A stretch of 64,000 nucleotides of DNA from UBA8110 sp964597275 (GTDB lineage Bacteria > SAR324 > NAC60-12). Positions 60,900-64,000 of this stretch are shown piece by piece. Position 1 is the stretch's first letter. Each line of letters opens with the position of its first letter. Location of the stretch: contig CAZQXS010000003.1 in the NCBI GenBank assembly GCA_964597275.1, forward strand, positions 1 to 64,000, given 5' to 3'. A program made the position numbers and the translations under genes. The notes under the pieces were generated by a model that had not been told where the DNA came from, ran no database searches, and was given only the letters and a program-made list of their open reading frames with translations.

Positions 60900-62506
60900 T
60901 GTGGTTGCTCCAGTGAAAGGGTGGGGTGGTCGGCAGGGAACCGCACCAAGAACGTGGTGCCGGAACCTGGTTCGCTGGACGCGCTGACGGTTCCTGCCAA
61001 AAGCTGCATCAGGTTCTTCACGATGGCCAGCCCCAGTCCGGTCCCGGAAGCCGAAGCGGGGGTCGCTTGTTCAAACACCCCGAAAATCCGCTCAAGCTCC
61101 TCCTTGTCAATTCCGGGGCCGTTGTCTTCCACGGCGACCGTCACCCAGCCTTCTTCGCGGGAGGCCCGTGCCCGGACCTCGCCGTTCTTCGGGGTGAACT
61201 TCACCGCGTTTCCCAGCAGATTGATGAACACCTGCCTCAGTTTGCCCTCATCGGTGTGACACTGCCAGTCGGTTTCTTCCAGTTTCAGCCGGAGTTGTAG
61301 CGCCTTCGGCTCCGCCAGGGGTTCCACCAACTCAAAAACCTCCTGCATCATCACCGACAGGTCAAACCGTTGCAGCGCGATTTCCATCTTTCCGGCCTCG
61401 ATCTTGGCGAGGTCGAGCAGGGTGTTGATCAACTCCAACAACTTGCGTCCGCTTTGGAGGATGCGGGCGAGCCGATCCTGCTGATACTCCGTGAGCGGGT
61501 CGTCCGGGCCTGCGTTGAGCAGGGTTTCGGCAAAGCCGTTGATCGCGTTCAGCGGGGTCCGCAGCTCATGCGACATGCGCGTGAGAAAATCGCTCTTGGC
61601 CTGCGTGGCCGTTTCCAGTTCCCGATTGGCGGATTCGAGCTGGCTCGTGCGCTCCCGGATTTCGGCCATGAGCTGCTGAAACTCGCGGGCGAGGTCGCCC
61701 ACCTCGTCCCGGCTTTCCACCACAATCGGCTGGCGGTCGTCGTCCTCCCGGATGGCGCGAACGCGGTCCCGCAGGTGCTGAAGCGGCAGGGTGATTTGAT
61801 GCGAAAGCAGGCGGGCGAGCATCCACACGAGGATGAAGACCGCTAAGCCGATGAAGAGGATGCGGATGTTGAGAATCACCAGCTCCTGATGCGCCTCCTG
61901 ACTTGCCTCCTGCGCCAGATCGAACTGAATGCGGACAATCGCCTCAATTGCCGCTTCCGTCTCGCGGGACAAGGGCAGCACTTCCTGCACCATCAGCGCG
62001 TTGGCTTGCAGCCACGGCACATCTGCCGGAGCAGTGTCTTGCAGAAGCTCAGGGGTCGGCCCGGTGGGTTGTGCCTCACCGGAGACCAGTGCCTCCACCT
62101 GTTTTTGTTTCGCTTCCAGTTCCAGCAGCAACAGCCGCACGTCGTAGTAGTTGCGGGCCTCCACGTTGCGCTCCGGAAGCCACACCCGCTCCCGCCCCGA
62201 TTCCCCGCCTTTGTAAAAGGTGGCGAGCCGTTTCATCTGCTCGTGGATTCCCGACCACGCCTGTGCCCGAATCCCCGGAAACGCCGCCTCCCGTGAAACC
62301 AGCCACTCCCGCTGCGACTGCACGGCCTGATGCAGCCGATTGCTGAGCGTGAACCACGCCTCCGCCACCGGTTGCAGTGCTAAATTGCGCTGCGCGAGTT
62401 CCTGTTGCCGCTGGGCCAGCACATAGACCGCAATGAACCCTAGCAGGGTCAGCAGCGACCCAACGTAGAAGGTGACAAGGATTTTGTTACGGAGACTGCG
62501 GGGCAT
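60896..62506 (-). CDS. Membrane sensor histidine kinase overlapping purE
   Basis: This 536-residue protein has an N-terminal helix (11-30), a periplasmic sensor region (about 31-210), a second helix (212-234), a HAMP domain, a HisKA domain with the phosphorylated His313 in MSHELRTPLN, and a HATPase domain (NLLGNAVKF, DNGPGID, GTGLGLAIV). No response regulator adjoins it. Its stop overlaps the purE start by four bases, so purE and the genes after it should be co-transcribed with it. The signal is unknown. Confidence 0.9.
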   Translation of the reverse strand: MPRSLRNKILVTFYVGSLLTLLGFIAVYVLAQRQQELAQRNLALQPVAEAWFTLSNRLHQAVQSQREWLVSREAAFPGIRAQAWSGIHEQMKRLATFYKGGESGRERVWLPERNVEARNYYDVRLLLLELEAKQKQVEALVSGEAQPTGPTPELLQDTAPADVPWLQANALMVQEVLPLSRETEAAIEAIVRIQFDLAQEASQEAHQELVILNIRILFIGLAVFILVWMLARLLSHQITLPLQHLRDRVRAIREDDDRQPIVVESRDEVGDLAREFQQLMAEIRERTSQLESANRELETATQAKSDFLTRMSHELRTPLNAINGFAETLLNAGPDDPLTEYQQDRLARILQSGRKLLELINTLLDLAKIEAGKMEIALQRFDLSVMMQEVFELVEPLAEPKALQLRLKLEETDWQCHTDEGKLRQVFINLLGNAVKFTPKNGEVRARASREEGWVTVAVEDNGPGIDKEELERIFGVFEQATPASASGTGLGLAIVKNLMQLLAGTVSASSEPGSGTTFLVRFPADHPTLSLEQPQ

Positions 62507-62647
62507 CGGCGGAGATGGTCTTTGCCCTCACGTTATAGCAGGAACCGCCAGCGATTGCCATGAACGCTTTTGTGGACTCCCTGTAGAAATGTGGTATTGA
62601 TGGAAGGCACGGGCAGAAACCTTCACCTCAACCGATTTTCGATTTGC

Positions 62648-63877
62648 ATGGACCCCGCAGAAATCCCGCAACGCCCCCCCAGCTTTGGCCAACTGCTCCG
62701 GGACACCACCAGCCACAACGTGGTCAACGGCCTCGTGGCGATGCTCTTCGCCTGCACCGGGCCAGTTGCGATCATTTTCGCCACCGCCCGCGCCGGAGGG
62801 TTGAGCGCGGCGGACACCAGCTCATGGATTTTCGCAGCCTTTGGCATTGGCGGCTTGCTGACGATTGGCTTCAGCCTGCTCTACCGCCAGCCGATGGCGC
62901 TGATGTGGACGATTCCCGGCACGGTGTTGCTTTCCGGAAGCCTGCAACACCTGCGCTTTTCGGAGGCGATTGGAGCCATGCTGGTGAGCGGGGTGATCAT
63001 TTTCGTGCTGGGGTTGACCGGCTGGGTGAAGCGGCTGATGGCGTCCATCCCGCTGCCGATCGTGATGGGCATGGTCGCTGGAGTCTTTCTGCCGTTTGCG
63101 CTGGGGGTTGTCCGAGCCTTTGAGGAACAGCGGGGCATGGCCGCGGCCATGCTGATCGCGTTCATTGTTGCCAGCGGCTGGCCTCGGCTGCTGTTGCGAC
63201 TTCCGCCCATCCTGACGGCACTGCTGGCGGGGTTGGCGGCTTTGCAGTGGGGCAGTGCCGAGAGCCTGCCGCCGCTCCCGGAGTTTCGCTGGGCCGAGCC
63301 GCAGTTCTACACACCGGAATTCAGCCTTGCTGCCATCGCCGAACTGTCCATTCCGCTCGCCGTCACGGTCGTCGGCATCCAGAACTCGCAGGGCTTTGCC
63401 ATCACCCGGCAGGCGGGCTTTGATCCGCCGCAATCCGTGTTGACGATGGCCTGCGGCCTTGGTTCCGTGGTGGTGGGGCTGATGGGGTCCGTGCCCACCT
63501 GCGTGACCGGACCTTCCAATGCCCTGTTGCAAGCCTCCGGGGAGCCGCGCACCCGCTATGTGGGGGGAATGCTTTTTGGGGTGTTGGCAATTGCCTTTGG
63601 CCTCTGTGCGCCGTTCATGACCGCACTCGGCGAGGTGCTGCCCGTCAGCTACATCCAAATGCTCGGCGGACTGGCGATGTGGGGCGTGTTGCAGAAAACC
63701 TTCATCTCGGCCTTCCAAACCAAGTTCACCCTCGGTGCCCTGACCGCCTTTGTGGTCTCGGTGTCCGGCATCGAAATCTGGCAGATCGGTGCCGCATTCT
63801 GGGGACTGGTCTTTGGATTCGTGCTGTCCCTCCTGCTCGAACGGGAGGACTTCCGGACGTTACACGGAGGCTCTTGA
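62648..63877 (+). CDS. BenE-family benzoate/proton symporter-like permease
   Basis: This 409-residue protein has about 12 hydrophobic segments. HNVVNGLVAMLFACTGPVAI, GTVLLSGSLQHLRFSEAIGAML and VVGIQNSQGFAITRQAGFDPP are typical of BenE-like proteins. Benzoate or another aromatic acid is the usual substrate. No aromatic breakdown genes are in the window. The start is uncertain: ATG 62600 or 62648, neither with a good Shine-Dalgarno. Confidence 0.8.
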   Translation: MDPAEIPQRPPSFGQLLRDTTSHNVVNGLVAMLFACTGPVAIIFATARAGGLSAADTSSWIFAAFGIGGLLTIGFSLLYRQPMALMWTIPGTVLLSGSLQHLRFSEAIGAMLVSGVIIFVLGLTGWVKRLMASIPLPIVMGMVAGVFLPFALGVVRAFEEQRGMAAAMLIAFIVASGWPRLLLRLPPILTALLAGLAALQWGSAESLPPLPEFRWAEPQFYTPEFSLAAIAELSIPLAVTVVGIQNSQGFAITRQAGFDPPQSVLTMACGLGSVVVGLMGSVPTCVTGPSNALLQASGEPRTRYVGGMLFGVLAIAFGLCAPFMTALGEVLPVSYIQMLGGLAMWGVLQKTFISAFQTKFTLGALTAFVVSVSGIEIWQIGAAFWGLVFGFVLSLLLEREDFRTLHGGS

Positions 63878-63910
63878 AGAGAACGTGGAAGGGCGATGAA
63901 GGCGGCGAGA

Positions 63911-64000
63911 TCAGCCGCTCCTTAGCTCGAACCAAGCAACGGCAATCCCAAACAGTGCGATCATCAGACCGCCCAGCCGGACCAGCAGGCGCTCCTCCAC
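63911..64000 (-). CDS. C-terminal end of a membrane protein (5' end outside window)
   Basis: The last 29 codons and a TGA stop are seen. A single hydrophobic helix (VRLGGLMIALFGIAVAWFEL) is followed by a short basic tail. This kind of ending occurs in several small membrane families, so no assignment is made. Confidence 0.45.
   Translation of the reverse strand: MEERLLVRLGGLMIALFGIAVAWFELRSG

Noticed and set aside
1..64000. CRISPR arrays, tRNA or rRNA genes, insertion sequences and prophage genes
   Set aside because: I looked for regularly spaced repeats, tRNA cloverleaf and T-loop sequence, transposases, integrases and phage structural genes and saw none. A covariance-model search would be needed to exclude small RNAs.

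Overview
This is GC-rich DNA from a Gram-negative, flagellated, free-living bacterium. It carries a flagellin with a sigma-28 promoter, TRAP and ABC importers with exported binding proteins, OmpA-like and TolQ/ExbB-like envelope proteins, and several MFS pumps. The mix of polyamine uptake, 2-aminoethylphosphonate breakdown, a TAXI-type TRAP importer and a type II NADP isocitrate dehydrogenase suggests a marine proteobacterium-like lineage such as SAR324 or a relative. That placement is inference only; no rRNA or tRNA gene is visible. Two 100-N assembly gaps (19607-19706 and 42507-42606) interrupt genes, so the window is scaffolded.

Layout. 1-3 kb: a disulfide-less lipoamide-dehydrogenase-like flavoprotein and a DUF4143 AAA ATPase. 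3-9.8 kb (minus): a polyamine operon in the order glutamine synthetase-like ligase, class III aminotransferase, potD, potB, potC, potA. 9.9-14.5 kb: a lone flagellin, a PilZ-like protein and a GlgX-type debranching enzyme. 14.5-19.6 kb: phnW-phnA-phnY, which convert 2-aminoethylphosphonate to acetate and phosphate, with a divergent LysR regulator. 19.7-28.5 kb: HigA antitoxin, small transaldolase, an ABC exporter with a ModF-like ATPase, a TerB-like protein, a DUF433 protein, PlsC, a PIN-less PhoH and a degenerate CoaBC paralogue. 28.6-38.7 kb: a fused CydDC-like exporter, a DUF4159 protein, a TAXI-TRAP importer and AmtB with a likely sigma-54 promoter. 39-46.3 kb: the TCA genes icd, mdh, sucC and sucD, with unrelated genes between sucC and sucD, then RidA and a DsbA-fold isomerase. 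46.3-53.6 kb: an endonuclease I homologue that has lost its catalytic residues, an oxygenase-decarboxylase-acyltransferase operon, an amidase and an MFS pump. 53.6-62.5 kb: purine genes (a sensor kinase overlapping purE, then purK, purC, purS, and a separated purQ). 62.6-64 kb: a BenE-like permease.

The most interesting region is 54.3-58.3 kb. A three-gene module sits between purS and purQ, which are usually neighbours. It holds an ExbD/MotB-like protein with about 380 residues of coiled coil and an OmpA-like end, a TolQ/ExbB/MotA-like partner, and a TerB-like protein on the other strand. It resembles the ZorAB ion-driven motor pair but has no recognisable Zorya effector.

A family of roughly 60-bp inverted repeats is scattered between genes (94, 11646, 20713 and 51653, plus a single arm near 18526), and a different 72-nt palindromic element lies between phnA and phnY. 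Start codons were reassigned where the longest reading frame began at an implausible TTG or GTG or ran through a repeat.
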